This document shows, in pieces, positions 17,376 to 24,837 of a DNA stretch of 64,000 nucleotides (position 1 is the first letter of the stretch; every line of letters starts with the position of its first letter). Made by a program: the position numbers and the translations under genes. The DNA lies in NCBI RefSeq assembly GCF_042643165.1, contig NZ_JBHRSH010000002.1, positions 1,357,874 through 1,421,873 on the forward strand, in the 5' to 3' direction. The stretch comes from Hyphococcus aureus (GTDB lineage: Bacteria; Pseudomonadota; Alphaproteobacteria; Caulobacterales; Parvularculaceae). The notes below the pieces were generated by a model. It saw nothing but the letters and a program-made list of their open reading frames with translations, did no database searches and was not told the origin of the DNA.

Positions 17376-17876
17376 ATGCGAATACTCTCTCAAAAATGGC
17401 CCTCTCAAAAATGGACCGCCATTCTCGGCGCCGCCCTCGCCCTCTCCATGACGTCGGCGTTTGCTCAGGAAGGGGCTTCGCCAAAGCCCATGCATTATGG
17501 AATCAAGGAAAAGTTTCGCCTCCATGACCAGAATGGCGACAACATGCTCAGCAAGGATGAGTTCGACGCCTGGCATGAGACAATGTACGACGCGCTCGCC
17601 GCAGACGGCGACGGCTTCACCCTGGAGGATTTTCTCGCCATGCGCATGGGCCCCGGCCCCAAGGGCGGCATGAATCCCGAGCGCCAACAGCAAATGCAGG
17701 AAAAAGCGGCGCAGCGCAAAACCGCGCGTTTTGAGGCCATGGACGCCGACGGTGACGCCATCGTGACGCGCGCAGAGTTCATGGACTTCGAAAGCAAGGT
17801 TTTCCAAGACGCTGACAGCAATGACGATGGACAGCTGACCGAAGCTGAGCTCATCGAACACCACCGCACCATGTAA
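17376..17876 (+). CDS. Secreted EF-hand calcium-binding protein
   Basis: The 166-residue protein has a signal peptide ending at AFAQ (about residue 31) and four EF-hand-like loops: DQNGDNMLSKDE, a degenerate AADGDGFTLED, DADGDAIVTRAE and DSNDDGQLTEAE. Bacterial periplasmic proteins of this calmodulin-like type bind calcium and often serve as sensors or buffers. A perfect intrinsic terminator lies directly after the stop, so it is probably monocistronic. The duplicated peptide QKWPSQKW near the N-terminus reflects a short internal DNA repeat around 17390-17412. Confidence 0.9.
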   Translation: MRILSQKWPSQKWTAILGAALALSMTSAFAQEGASPKPMHYGIKEKFRLHDQNGDNMLSKDEFDAWHETMYDALAADGDGFTLEDFLAMRMGPGPKGGMNPERQQQMQEKAAQRKTARFEAMDADGDAIVTRAEFMDFESKVFQDADSNDDGQLTEAELIEHHRTM

Positions 17877-17884
17877 TCCGGATG

Positions 17885-17918
17885 AAGCATAAGCGTTGTC
17901 ACAGCGCTTATGCTTTTT
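17885..17918 (+). terminator. Rho-independent terminator of the EF-hand gene
   Basis: AAGCATAAGCG and CGCTTATGCTT form a perfect 11-bp stem with a nine-base loop, followed by T residues, immediately after the EF-hand stop codon. Confidence 0.9.
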
Positions 17919-17969
17919 AACGCCCGGCGGTTGTTGAATTTTTCGCGCGAATCTGTATGTGCGTTAGTC

Positions 17970-18800
17970 ATGATCATCCTTCTCTCCCCCGCCAAGAATT
18001 TGAATTTCGACGCCGCGCCTGACGCACCGCGCGCAACCAAGCCCGCTTTCCTGAAAGACGCCGCCGAGCTTTCCGAGACCACGCGCAAGCTGACGCGCGC
18101 GAAAATCAAATCGCTGATGAAAATTTCCGATAAGCTGGCGGATCTCAACTATGAGCGGTTTCAGGCCTTCGGCGCCGACGGCAAGTCGGAAAGTTTGAAA
18201 CAGGCGGCGCTCGCCTTTAACGGCGATGTCTATCTCGGCCTCGACGCGGCGACCCTCTCGGCGGAGGACCTCGCCTTCGCGCAGGATCACGTGCGCATTC
18301 TCTCGGGGCTATACGGGCTTTTGCGCCCCCTCGACGCGATCCAGCCCTATCGCCTCGAAATGGGATCGAAACTGAAAAACCCGCGCGGGAAAAACCTCTA
18401 TGCGTTCTGGGGCGACAAGATCGCCGGGGAAATCGACAAGGCGCTCAAAGGCCATGATGACCCGACCGTCGTGAACCTCGCCTCTAACGAGTATTTCGGC
18501 GCCGTCGACCTGAAATCCCTTAAAGCGCCGTTCGTGACGCCGGTGTTCAGGGAAGAAAAAGACGGAAGCGCAAAGACTATCAGTTTCTTCGCCAAGCGCG
18601 CCCGGGGCATGATGGCCCGCTGGGCCGCCGAAAACCGGGTCGAGCGCGCTGAAGACCTCAAAGGCTTCGATGTCGCCGGCTATAAATTCCAGCCCGGGGA
18701 CTCAAAAGACGATCTCTGGGTGTTCTCCCGGCCCCAGCCGCCCTTGAAAAAGCCGGCCACAAAACCGGCAGGCGACAAGCGGTCACTGGCCCTCGCCTGA
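17970..18800 (+). CDS. yaaA: Peroxide stress protein YaaA (DUF328/UPF0246)
   Basis: The 276-residue protein starts at the ATG at 17970 with MIILLSPAKNLNF, the family's characteristic N-terminus. It contains the conserved FNGDVYLGLDA, ILSGLYGLLRPLD, YRLEMG and VVNLASNEYF segments. YaaA family proteins bind DNA and help limit iron-dependent oxidative damage during peroxide stress. The tail after about residue 255 is lysine/proline-rich and lies beyond the usual family end. The frame opens at 17910, but conservation begins at the chosen Met. Confidence 0.95.
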   Translation: MIILLSPAKNLNFDAAPDAPRATKPAFLKDAAELSETTRKLTRAKIKSLMKISDKLADLNYERFQAFGADGKSESLKQAALAFNGDVYLGLDAATLSAEDLAFAQDHVRILSGLYGLLRPLDAIQPYRLEMGSKLKNPRGKNLYAFWGDKIAGEIDKALKGHDDPTVVNLASNEYFGAVDLKSLKAPFVTPVFREEKDGSAKTISFFAKRARGMMARWAAENRVERAEDLKGFDVAGYKFQPGDSKDDLWVFSRPQPPLKKPATKPAGDKRSLALA

Positions 18801-18938
18801 CCGGCTAAAGCCGCGAAACGCCGTCACGAAGCCTCCCATCCGACTGTCACAAAGACCGTCATATATTGACGCCGATTCCCGAAAAATGGCGGATTCATTG
18901 GGGTTCACGCCCCTTTATACGTTACACTTTTATGTCAA

Positions 18939-18992
18939 AAGCGCATCATTTGCGCTTCTCCCCTTGACTTTGCGCATTCAGTGCGCAAGTAT
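18939..18992 (+). promoter_or_regulatory. Promoter with two 7-5-7 palindromes
   Basis: A -35 box TTGACT (18964-18969), a 17-base spacer and a -10-like AAGTAT (18987-18992) precede the 47-aa gene at 19067. The spacer is filled by the inverted repeat TTGCGCA-N5-TGCGCAA (18970-18988). A second repeat, AAGCGCA-N5-TGCGCTT (18939-18957), lies with its centre 31 bases upstream. Both share the core GCGCA-N5-TGCGC, so a dimeric repressor could bind both. The regulator is not identified. Confidence 0.7.
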
Positions 18993-19066
18993 GGTGACAG
19001 TTTTATGACGGCCCCTAAAACAACAGGCGTTTACGCCCATAACACGCGGCCCGAGGAGTAAATATT

Positions 19067-19210
19067 ATGGCGATTACAACCAATCCGGCGGACTTCGCCG
19101 TCCCGGCCTTTAAAGCCGGCCCGAAGACCAAAACCGTCGCTTTTTATGTCTTTGTCGCGATTGTCGCGATGGCGGTGGCCATTCCCGCAGCGCTCGCCAC
19201 GGGCGTCTGA
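19067..19210 (+). CDS. 47-residue single-pass membrane peptide
   Basis: An ATG eight bases after GAGGAG opens a 48-codon frame. The product has a soluble start (MAITTNPADFAVPAFKAGPK) and then one membrane helix (about residues 25-45, FYVFVAIVAMAVAIPAALAT). It has a strong promoter in front and a 14-bp-stem terminator behind, so it is a self-contained transcription unit that ordinary gene finders may miss. No family is recognised. It could be a small membrane regulator or a light-harvesting/respiratory accessory peptide, but that is speculation. Confidence 0.7.
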   Translation: MAITTNPADFAVPAFKAGPKTKTVAFYVFVAIVAMAVAIPAALATGV

Positions 19211-19268
19211 GGAATAACCGCAACTGACTGTCGCCAGTCGCTGGCGACGCCAGAAAGACAAGACCACA

Positions 19269-19307
19269 AGCAAACGCCGCCCCGTCCGGGCGGCGTTTGC
19301 TGTTTTG
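19269..19307 (+). terminator. Rho-independent terminator after the 47-aa gene
   Basis: AGCAAACGCCGCCC and GGGCGGCGTTTGCT pair perfectly over 14 bases with a five-base loop, followed by GTTTTG. It also separates this unit from the convergent DUF3667 gene. Confidence 0.88.
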
Positions 19308-19316
19308 GGGCCAGTA

Positions 19317-20390
19317 TCAGCTTTGATAGAGGCTGACCGAAAAGCCGAGGGTGATGATCAGCGCCAGCAGCGCGAAATAGACGGCGACGGAAATCACCCA
19401 TTTCAGGAAGGCCGATATCCAGTTGGAGCCATAGGCCTGTCGGAAAACCACAAAGGGCTGGAGCCATCCCCAGATCAAGGGAATGGCGGCGAGCAAAGGA
19501 CCGATCCCCGGTATCGTGCTGAGAACCAGCGCCAGAAACAGATACGCGTAAAGCGCCGCATGCATATAAAGACTGACGACGAAATGGTCGTAGACGAAAA
19601 ATTTGCGGCGGTAGATATAGAGAAGCACCAAAATTAGCGCGTAAAAGACCGGCGCCAACAGAAGAACACGCGGCAGGTTTTCCTTTGACTGCGCGAAGAA
19701 AAGCCGCGGATCGCCCACCGCGCGCTGCGAGGCTTCAAACATGCGTTTGATATGCGGCTCCAGCCAGGCGGGGCCTGTGTAATTCTGCGAATCCCATTTC
19801 CGCTCCGTGTAGGGAACGCGGTTCTTTTCCTCTTCAGCCTCACCATCGCTTGCGCCATCTTGGGCCGTGTCGGCGGCGTCTTCTTTCAACCGCTCATTGG
19901 CCTCGCGCAGCCTCGCCGCCGCTTCCGGATCGACCGCCTCAACCTCGGCCAGCACTTGCTCGTTCAGCATAATTTCGCCCGCCTTATCGACATCGATGGC
20001 GTCGCCAACTGGCTTCGGCGTTCCCACGAGAGAAAAGGCGAGAAGAAAGAAAAAGACACTGCCAAAAAGATAAAGCCGGAAAGGCGGCGAATAGGTGACA
20101 CGCTTGCCGTCGAGATAACGGCGCGCAAGACGTCCGGGCCGCCAGAGCAGAAGACCGATGGAGCGCGCCAGCTTGCCGTCAATCGCGAGCGTGTCCACAA
20201 GGAAATCCTGAACCAGGCCGACAACGACCCGGCGCGGCTCATCCGCGCGCTGGCCGCAATTGGAGCAATAATCGCCGGTCAGCACCGTCCCGCAATTCTT
20301 GCACGCGCCGTCAGGCGGAATCGGATCTTCCAGCTTCTTTGGTTTTTTCGGTTTCTTCGCCTTTGGCGGTTTTTGTTGTTTCGCGTTCAT
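19317..20390 (-). CDS. DUF3667-type membrane protein with zinc ribbon
   Basis: From the ATG at 20390 the protein has about 357 residues. A Lys/Pro-rich start is followed by a zinc-ribbon-like CKNCGTVLTGDYCSNCGQ (two CxxC pairs), a conserved region with RSIGLLLWRPGRLARRYLDG and YSPPFRLYLFGSVFFFLLA, an acidic linker, and four hydrophobic helices in the C-terminal third. This matches DUF3667 family membrane proteins, whose function is unknown. A GTG at 20408 is an alternative start. Confidence 0.85.
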   Translation of the reverse strand: MNAKQQKPPKAKKPKKPKKLEDPIPPDGACKNCGTVLTGDYCSNCGQRADEPRRVVVGLVQDFLVDTLAIDGKLARSIGLLLWRPGRLARRYLDGKRVTYSPPFRLYLFGSVFFFLLAFSLVGTPKPVGDAIDVDKAGEIMLNEQVLAEVEAVDPEAAARLREANERLKEDAADTAQDGASDGEAEEEKNRVPYTERKWDSQNYTGPAWLEPHIKRMFEASQRAVGDPRLFFAQSKENLPRVLLLAPVFYALILVLLYIYRRKFFVYDHFVVSLYMHAALYAYLFLALVLSTIPGIGPLLAAIPLIWGWLQPFVVFRQAYGSNWISAFLKWVISVAVYFALLALIITLGFSVSLYQS

Positions 20391-20462
20391 GATGCGCCCC
20401 CGCTTCACGAGAAAAGATGTTCAAGAACTAGCATGCTTTTCGGACAAGCGACACACGCCTGC

Positions 20463-21614
20463 TTATTCCGCAGGCAGCTGTTCCAGAAAGAACCGCACGG
20501 CGTTGCCGCCCATCACAGCGCGAATCGAGGCTTCATCAAGACCGACGTCCATCAGCGCCTGCGTCAGCGCCGGCAGCTCCGATGCATCGAATCCAGTCGT
20601 CACCGCGCCGTCATAGTCGGAGCCAAGAGCCACATGGTCGAGGCCGAGAAGATCGATGGCGTAGACAATTTGCGCTGCGATCCCTTCCGGCGTCGTGGAA
20701 CAGGCCGCCGCCTCCCAATAGCCGACGCCCACGAGCCCGCCATGATCGGCGATCGCTTTCATGAGATCATCGGGAATGTTGCGCGCTGTGTCGCAATGGC
20801 CTTTGAGGCCCGTATGAGAAACGATCACCGGTTTTTCCGTGCGCGCCAGCACGTCACGCACCACCGCCTCGGACGAATGCGCCACATCGATAATCATGCC
20901 TTGCCGCACAGCCTCGTCCACCGCCGCTTCGCCGAACGCCGTCAGCCCGGCGCCTGATTGCCCATGCAGCGAGCCGCCAAGTTCGTTGTCGAAGAAATGT
21001 TGCAGTCCCATGACGCGCAGGCCCCGGTCGCGCAGGAGCGCAATATTGTCGAGCTTTCCTTCGAGCGGATGTGCGCCTTCAATGCCGTAGACGCCGCCGA
21101 GTTTTCCCTGATCGAGCGCGCCTTGGAGATCGCTCGCGCTGCGCACAAATACGAATTCATCGGGCGCATTGCTTTCAAGTTTCAAAAGCCGGTCCGCCTG
21201 AAACGCGGCGCGCTCATAAATTGAGAACCAGGTGCGCGGCGGCCAGCCCTGCGCCGCCATGAGCAAGGTCAGGCTGTCCTTGTCCGCCGCGTTTTCATCG
21301 AGGTTCATATCCGGCGGCACTTTCGTCACCGCCGTGAAAACCTGCAGCGCAACGCCGCCTTCGCACAGACGCACAAGGTCCGTCTGACCGCGCGACTGGC
21401 GCTTGGCCGGATTGCGTTTCCACAAAAGCGTGTCGGCGTGAAGGTCGGCGACGGGAATGGTTCCGTGCAGCATGCTCGCTTCATCGCTCACCGCATAAGG
21501 CTCATGCGCGAGCACAACATTGGTTTTGGCGTCAAAACGCTGGGGCAGCACGCCGTAAAAGAGAAAAAGACCGATGGCGATAATAACCGCCAGAATGACG
21601 CCGACCCATTTCAT
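20463..21614 (-). CDS. Membrane dipeptidase, peptidase family M19
   Basis: Starting at the ATG at 21614 behind GGGAGAGG, the 383-residue protein has one N-terminal membrane anchor and the M19 renal-dipeptidase fold. It contains the zinc ligands HAD in VADLHADTLLW, the Glu in GIEGAHPLEG, His residues in VAHSSE and VSHTGLKG, and the GSDYDG active-site Asp. It should hydrolyse dipeptides, probably at the periplasmic face. It lies upstream of the DUF3667 gene on the same strand with about 70 bp between. Confidence 0.94.
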   Translation of the reverse strand: MKWVGVILAVIIAIGLFLFYGVLPQRFDAKTNVVLAHEPYAVSDEASMLHGTIPVADLHADTLLWKRNPAKRQSRGQTDLVRLCEGGVALQVFTAVTKVPPDMNLDENAADKDSLTLLMAAQGWPPRTWFSIYERAAFQADRLLKLESNAPDEFVFVRSASDLQGALDQGKLGGVYGIEGAHPLEGKLDNIALLRDRGLRVMGLQHFFDNELGGSLHGQSGAGLTAFGEAAVDEAVRQGMIIDVAHSSEAVVRDVLARTEKPVIVSHTGLKGHCDTARNIPDDLMKAIADHGGLVGVGYWEAAACSTTPEGIAAQIVYAIDLLGLDHVALGSDYDGAVTTGFDASELPALTQALMDVGLDEASIRAVMGGNAVRFFLEQLPAE

Positions 21615-21663
21615 GTTGACCTCTCCCATTTGTACACAAGACTGGCTTGCGGCATGAGAGTCG

Positions 21664-22266
21664 TCAATGCGCCGAGGCAGCTGCGCCGATAATGGAAAGA
21701 TCCTTTACCTCATCCACATCAGCGAGGGTTTCCAGCATCCGCACAGCGAATGAAGACGGCAGGGTTTTGAGCGTGTCTTTGAGCGCATATTTCGTCGACC
21801 AGCGAACGCCGTTGAACAAATCCGGCGCGGCGCGGCGGCGATTGAGGCCCACAAGCCAATAGCCGCCATCCACCGCCGGGCCGAAAACCGCGTCGGCGCC
21901 GTTCAGCGCTCCAAACGCCTGCCGCAAATGCCGGGCGCGCAGCCCCGGCGCATCGGCTCCGATAATGATAACAGGTCCCGGCGGCGCATTTTCGAAAGCA
22001 CGCGCCATTCTTTGCCCTAGATCACCCGGCCCTTGCGGCATGCGCGCAACATGCGGCGGCCAGAACTGCGCGCTGAGATGGGTCGCCGCCGGCGGGTCGA
22101 CAGCGAGCATCGTCCGCCACCCGCCTTTGACCGATTGCATCATCGTTCTTTGCATCAGCACACGGAACAGCGCCGCCGCGCGGCCAAACCCGATATCAGC
22201 GCCAAGGCGTGTCTTTACCCGTCCCGCGACCGGCGCCTTCACAAAGATGATCACGGTTCCGCGCAT
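21664..22266 (-). CDS. TIGR04282-type arsenosugar biosynthesis glycosyltransferase-like (DUF2064)
   Basis: The 200-residue protein starts at the ATG at 22266, which overlaps the stop of the upstream gene by one base (TGATG), so the two are translationally coupled. It has the family markers FVKAPVAGRVKTRLG, GDLGQRMARAF, IIIGADAPGL and VFGPAVDGGYWLVGL. DUF2064 proteins are nucleotidyl- or glycosyltransferase-like and usually pair with a TIGR04283 enzyme, as here. The arsenosugar label comes from related clusters; the radical SAM and methyltransferase genes of such clusters are absent here. Confidence 0.9.
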   Translation of the reverse strand: MRGTVIIFVKAPVAGRVKTRLGADIGFGRAAALFRVLMQRTMMQSVKGGWRTMLAVDPPAATHLSAQFWPPHVARMPQGPGDLGQRMARAFENAPPGPVIIIGADAPGLRARHLRQAFGALNGADAVFGPAVDGGYWLVGLNRRRAAPDLFNGVRWSTKYALKDTLKTLPSSFAVRMLETLADVDEVKDLSIIGAAASAH

Positions 22267-22952
22267 CAGCGATAAACCTTCGCCAGCGTCTCCGGCGAGG
22301 CGCCGCATTGGTAACGCGCAAAAATCGTCAGGTTCTTGAAGGCCCGTCGGAAATACCCATCGCGCTCATAGCGTTCGGCGGACGTCACAGCTTTTGCCTG
22401 CAACACATGCAAAACACCGCCGCCTTTTGCTTTAGTCAAACGGCGGATGAATTCCACATCCTCCATCAAGGGCATGTCTGCGTAACCGCCGACCTCCTCG
22501 TAAAGCCCTTTCGAGATCAGCAATCCCTGATCCCCATACGGCGCTTTGAGCATCTTCGTGCGGAGCATCGCCCCAGCGGCGACCAGCGCAGGAGCGAGGC
22601 CCTTCGCATCGAATTGAAGGGTGAAAACCGCCGCCTCATATCGCCGCTTGCTCATGAAGTCCGCAGCTTCCGCCGCCCAGCCCTCTTCCAGAACCGTGTC
22701 GGCATGAAGGAACAAAAGCCAGTCGCCGCGCGCAGCTTCGGCGCCTGCCTTCATCTGACCGCCCCGGCCTGGCGGAGCCGTGAGAATGCGCGTTCCGAAA
22801 CTGTCCGCCATGGCGAGGGTTGCATCGCGCGAGCCGCCATCGACGACGATCACTTCCTTCACAATGCCGTCCAACGCAGAACTGACCAGCGCATTGAGGC
22901 AATCGCCAAGGCGCGCATCGGCGTTAAGTGTTGGAATAATAATTGAGATCAT
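22266..22952 (-). CDS. TIGR04283-type family 2 glycosyltransferase
   Basis: The 228-residue protein is a GT-A family 2 glycosyltransferase: IIIPTLNADARL at the start, VIVVDGGSRDAT, the PPGRGGQMKAGAEAA segment, LLFLHADT as the DXD-like site and PLMEDVEFIRRL. It matches the TIGR04283 group that occurs beside TIGR04282 proteins and is annotated as arsenosugar biosynthesis associated. The actual sugar donor and acceptor cannot be read from sequence. Confidence 0.9.
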   Translation of the reverse strand: MISIIIPTLNADARLGDCLNALVSSALDGIVKEVIVVDGGSRDATLAMADSFGTRILTAPPGRGGQMKAGAEAARGDWLLFLHADTVLEEGWAAEAADFMSKRRYEAAVFTLQFDAKGLAPALVAAGAMLRTKMLKAPYGDQGLLISKGLYEEVGGYADMPLMEDVEFIRRLTKAKGGGVLHVLQAKAVTSAERYERDGYFRRAFKNLTIFARYQCGASPETLAKVYR

Positions 22953-23015
22953 GACGACGCTATAACCGGGCGCCGCAATTTTGTCGCCTGCGCCCGGATC
23001 GAATTCGCGTGATCG

Positions 23016-23162
23016 TTAAAAGATAACCATCAAACCTGAGACGGCTGCGTCCGTTTCATTGGCGGCGTCAGGTCCCGGCTCCCCCGCCTTGACGCCCACC
23101 ACCGCCAGCGCGACCAGCGCCGCGCCAAGACAGGCGAGAAGCGTTCCCTTCAGATGCGCCAT
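23016..23162 (-). CDS. 48-residue exported or membrane peptide at the end of the XRE operon
   Basis: A clear GGAGGG site precedes the ATG at 23162. The product is a 48-residue peptide with one hydrophobic helix (LLACLGAALVALAVVGV, about residues 8-24) and a soluble acidic tail. It starts 11 bases after the stop of the 57-aa gene, so it probably belongs to the same operon. No family is recognised. Confidence 0.6.
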   Translation of the reverse strand: MAHLKGTLLACLGAALVALAVVGVKAGEPGPDAANETDAAVSGLMVIF

Positions 23163-23173
23163 ACCGCCCTCCT

Positions 23174-23347
23174 TCAGTCTCTGGCGCAATCGCGCCGGCG
23201 CGAGGACGAACCGCCCGCAGAAAATCCACCCATTGCGACAAGCACAGCGACGCCAATCGCAAACGCAACCGCATTGTCTTTCAGGGCCGCAGACAGGGCG
23301 ATAATCACCGCGCCGCCCATAATGCCGGCTCTCACTTGTTTACTCAT
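23174..23347 (-). CDS. 57-residue membrane peptide coupled to the XRE regulator
   Basis: The ATG at 23347 overlaps the stop of the XRE gene in an ATGA arrangement, which implies coupled translation. The 57-residue product has two hydrophobic stretches (about 8-22 and 26-41) and a Ser/Arg-rich tail (SSSRRRD). No family is recognised. Its position suggests it works with the regulator and the two larger membrane proteins of the operon. Confidence 0.65.
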   Translation of the reverse strand: MSKQVRAGIMGGAVIIALSAALKDNAVAFAIGVAVLVAMGGFSAGGSSSRRRDCARD

Positions 23348-23550
23348 GCCATGTCTCCTTTTTCAGGGGTAAAAATCTGTTCGATGGGCTGTTCGAAGAT
23401 AGCGGCGATCTTGAACGCCAGCGGCAGCGACGGATCGTATTTTCCACGCTCCAGCGAGTTCACCGTCTGGCGCGAAACGTCGAGCTTCTCGGCGAGATCG
23501 CCCTGCGACCAGCCGCGCGTCGCGCGCAATTCTTTCAACCGGTTTTCCAT
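23344..23550 (-). CDS. Small XRE-family helix-turn-helix regulator
   Basis: The 68-residue protein is almost entirely one HTH_3 domain: LRATRGWSQGDLAEKLDVSR is the helix-turn-helix and QTVNSLERGKYDPSLPLAFK completes it, as in YozG/YgzD-like regulators. Such proteins are commonly encoded beside DUF2178-like membrane proteins, as here. Its start lies one base after the upstream stop (TGAGATG). It may bind the TTAC-N5-GTAA element downstream of the operon's -10 box. Confidence 0.93.
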   Translation of the reverse strand: MENRLKELRATRGWSQGDLAEKLDVSRQTVNSLERGKYDPSLPLAFKIAAIFEQPIEQIFTPEKGDMA

Positions 23551-23551
23551 C

Positions 23552-23950
23552 TCAGCAATCCCGCCCGCCGAGCAGGAAGCGGATCACGGCCCAGACGCCA
23601 ATAAGAAAGGGCCCGAAAAGCGTCATGTCGTTTTCGACGGACATCACCCCAAAGCGCCGCAAGAAGCCGAGCATGATGGCGGCGAGAATGCCAATCGCCA
23701 GCGTTAGCGCCGCTGAATCGGCGGTTATCCTTTTCTGCATCTCATCCATATGGCGAAAGAAGCGGAAAAACGAGTACCAGGCCGCCAGCAAAGGCGCGAT
23801 CGGAACAAGAGAAAGCGCAACCAGCAACGGGCCCGGCTCCGTTTGTTTGGCGACCGACAACGCGACCCAAAGGACTACACAGTAAAGCGTCATCGCAACC
23901 AGCATTTCGATGGCGTAACGACGTTTCGCTTTTTTGATGCGTTCTGACAT
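23552..23950 (-). CDS. Four-helix membrane protein of the XRE operon
   Basis: The 132-residue protein has a basic start and four hydrophobic segments (about 14-34, 42-62, 80-100 and 107-126). A FRFFRHMDEMQKRITADSAA stretch lies between helices two and three; a DEMQKRI-type motif there is typical of DUF2178-like membrane proteins found with XRE regulators. It is translationally linked to the regulator. The function is unknown; a role in signal reception for the regulator is inferred from context only. Confidence 0.8.
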   Translation of the reverse strand: MSERIKKAKRRYAIEMLVAMTLYCVVLWVALSVAKQTEPGPLLVALSLVPIAPLLAAWYSFFRFFRHMDEMQKRITADSAALTLAIGILAAIMLGFLRRFGVMSVENDMTLFGPFLIGVWAVIRFLLGGRDC

Positions 23951-23980
23951 GGCTTTCTCTTTTATTCTGTATACGGAAAA

Positions 23981-24226
23981 TCAGGCGTTGCCGCGAAACG
24001 GCCGAAGCAGAAATTGAAAAACCGCCTTGCGGCTTTCGATCAACGTCAAGCCGAGCACCGCCGCCGTGGTCCAGAACGCCACTTCAAGCGCCACGGCCCC
24101 GGCCACCACGGCCATGGTCCATTGCGTTTTGTCGAGTTCAGCGGCGACATAAAAAATCGCGACGCCCGCCCAGATGAGCGCAGCCGCCGTCCAGACCGCC
24201 GCGACAATCCATTTTTTCATACCCAT
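23981..24226 (-). CDS. Small two-helix membrane protein, first gene of the XRE operon
   Basis: The 81-residue protein has two membrane helices (about 5-27 and 37-60) and a basic tail. AAGGAGAG precedes the ATG at 24226. It is the promoter-proximal gene of a five-gene minus-strand operon that continues with the 132-aa membrane protein, the XRE regulator and two tiny membrane peptides. No family is recognised. Confidence 0.7.
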   Translation of the reverse strand: MGMKKWIVAAVWTAAALIWAGVAIFYVAAELDKTQWTMAVVAGAVALEVAFWTTAAVLGLTLIESRKAVFQFLLRPFRGNA

Positions 24227-24254
24227 TCCATCTCTCCTTATGTGACAAGCACCC

Positions 24255-24301
24255 TTTACGACAAGTAAGCTTTACATATGGCGGCAAAAGCCGCCTGTCA
24301 A
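24255..24301 (-). promoter_or_regulatory. Promoter of the XRE operon with spacer palindrome
   Basis: On the minus strand TTGACA (24301-24296), a 17-base spacer and TATGTA (24278-24273) form a near-consensus sigma-70 promoter. The spacer contains the perfect palindrome GGCGGC-TTTT-GCCGCC (24280-24295). Just downstream, TTAC-N5-GTAA (within 24255-24272) lies at the start-site region and resembles XRE-type operators, so autoregulation is plausible. Confidence 0.7.
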
Positions 24302-24346
24302 GCAAAGTTGACATTTTTCTTAATGCATTGAAATTACTTAAGTAAA

Positions 24347-24820
24347 TCAGATCGCGGATATCGCCGCCCGCAATATGTCCAGCGCCCGGCCATAGCGTTT
24401 GCCGAGAGACAGCGCCCTTTCCGGCGGCAGAGCGGCGAGACGCGCCGGATCGCTATTGTCCGTCAGGTCCGCGATCTTGACCCGCATGGCGGACAGATCG
24501 CCCGACACCGCCAGACGTTCGATGCGCTCCAGATAACTCAGCCCCTCACCGGCGCGTTTCGTCACCGCCTCGACAATGGCGACGGTCCTTTCGCTAAAGC
24601 CGGCGCCGCGAAGGTCGCCGGCGCTGACGTCGCAATCTTCGATCGCATCATGCAGCAGCGCCGCCCGCTGTTCATCGGAACTGGCGTCGGGGAAAAGCCG
24701 CAACAAATTTTCATGCACGCGAAGCACATGACCGATATAAGGCGCGCCGGCCTTGTCCGTCTGGCCGCGATGGAGTTTTTCGGCGAACGCTTTGGTGTTC
24801 TCGATATCCGGCGGCGCCAT
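24347..24820 (-). CDS. HD-domain (RelA/SpoT hydrolase-like) protein
   Basis: The protein starts at the ATG at 24820 (MAPPDIE) and has about 157 residues. It shows the single HD module of (p)ppGpp hydrolases and MESH1-like proteins: AFAEKLHRGQTDKAGAPYIGH, the HD pair in ALLHDAIEDCD, and KIADLTDNSD near the end with the conserved Asp/Asn. It lacks the synthetase and TGS domains of Rel proteins, so it may be a small alarmone hydrolase or another nucleotide phosphohydrolase. Confidence 0.88.
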   Translation of the reverse strand: MAPPDIENTKAFAEKLHRGQTDKAGAPYIGHVLRVHENLLRLFPDASSDEQRAALLHDAIEDCDVSAGDLRGAGFSERTVAIVEAVTKRAGEGLSYLERIERLAVSGDLSAMRVKIADLTDNSDPARLAALPPERALSLGKRYGRALDILRAAISAI

Positions 24821-24837
24821 GAACGACCGCTCCCTGA

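Noticed and set aside
19752..20957. A 401-codon plus-strand frame across the DUF3667 and dipeptidase genes
   Set aside because: It crosses two convincing minus-strand genes and its translation is basic and featureless.
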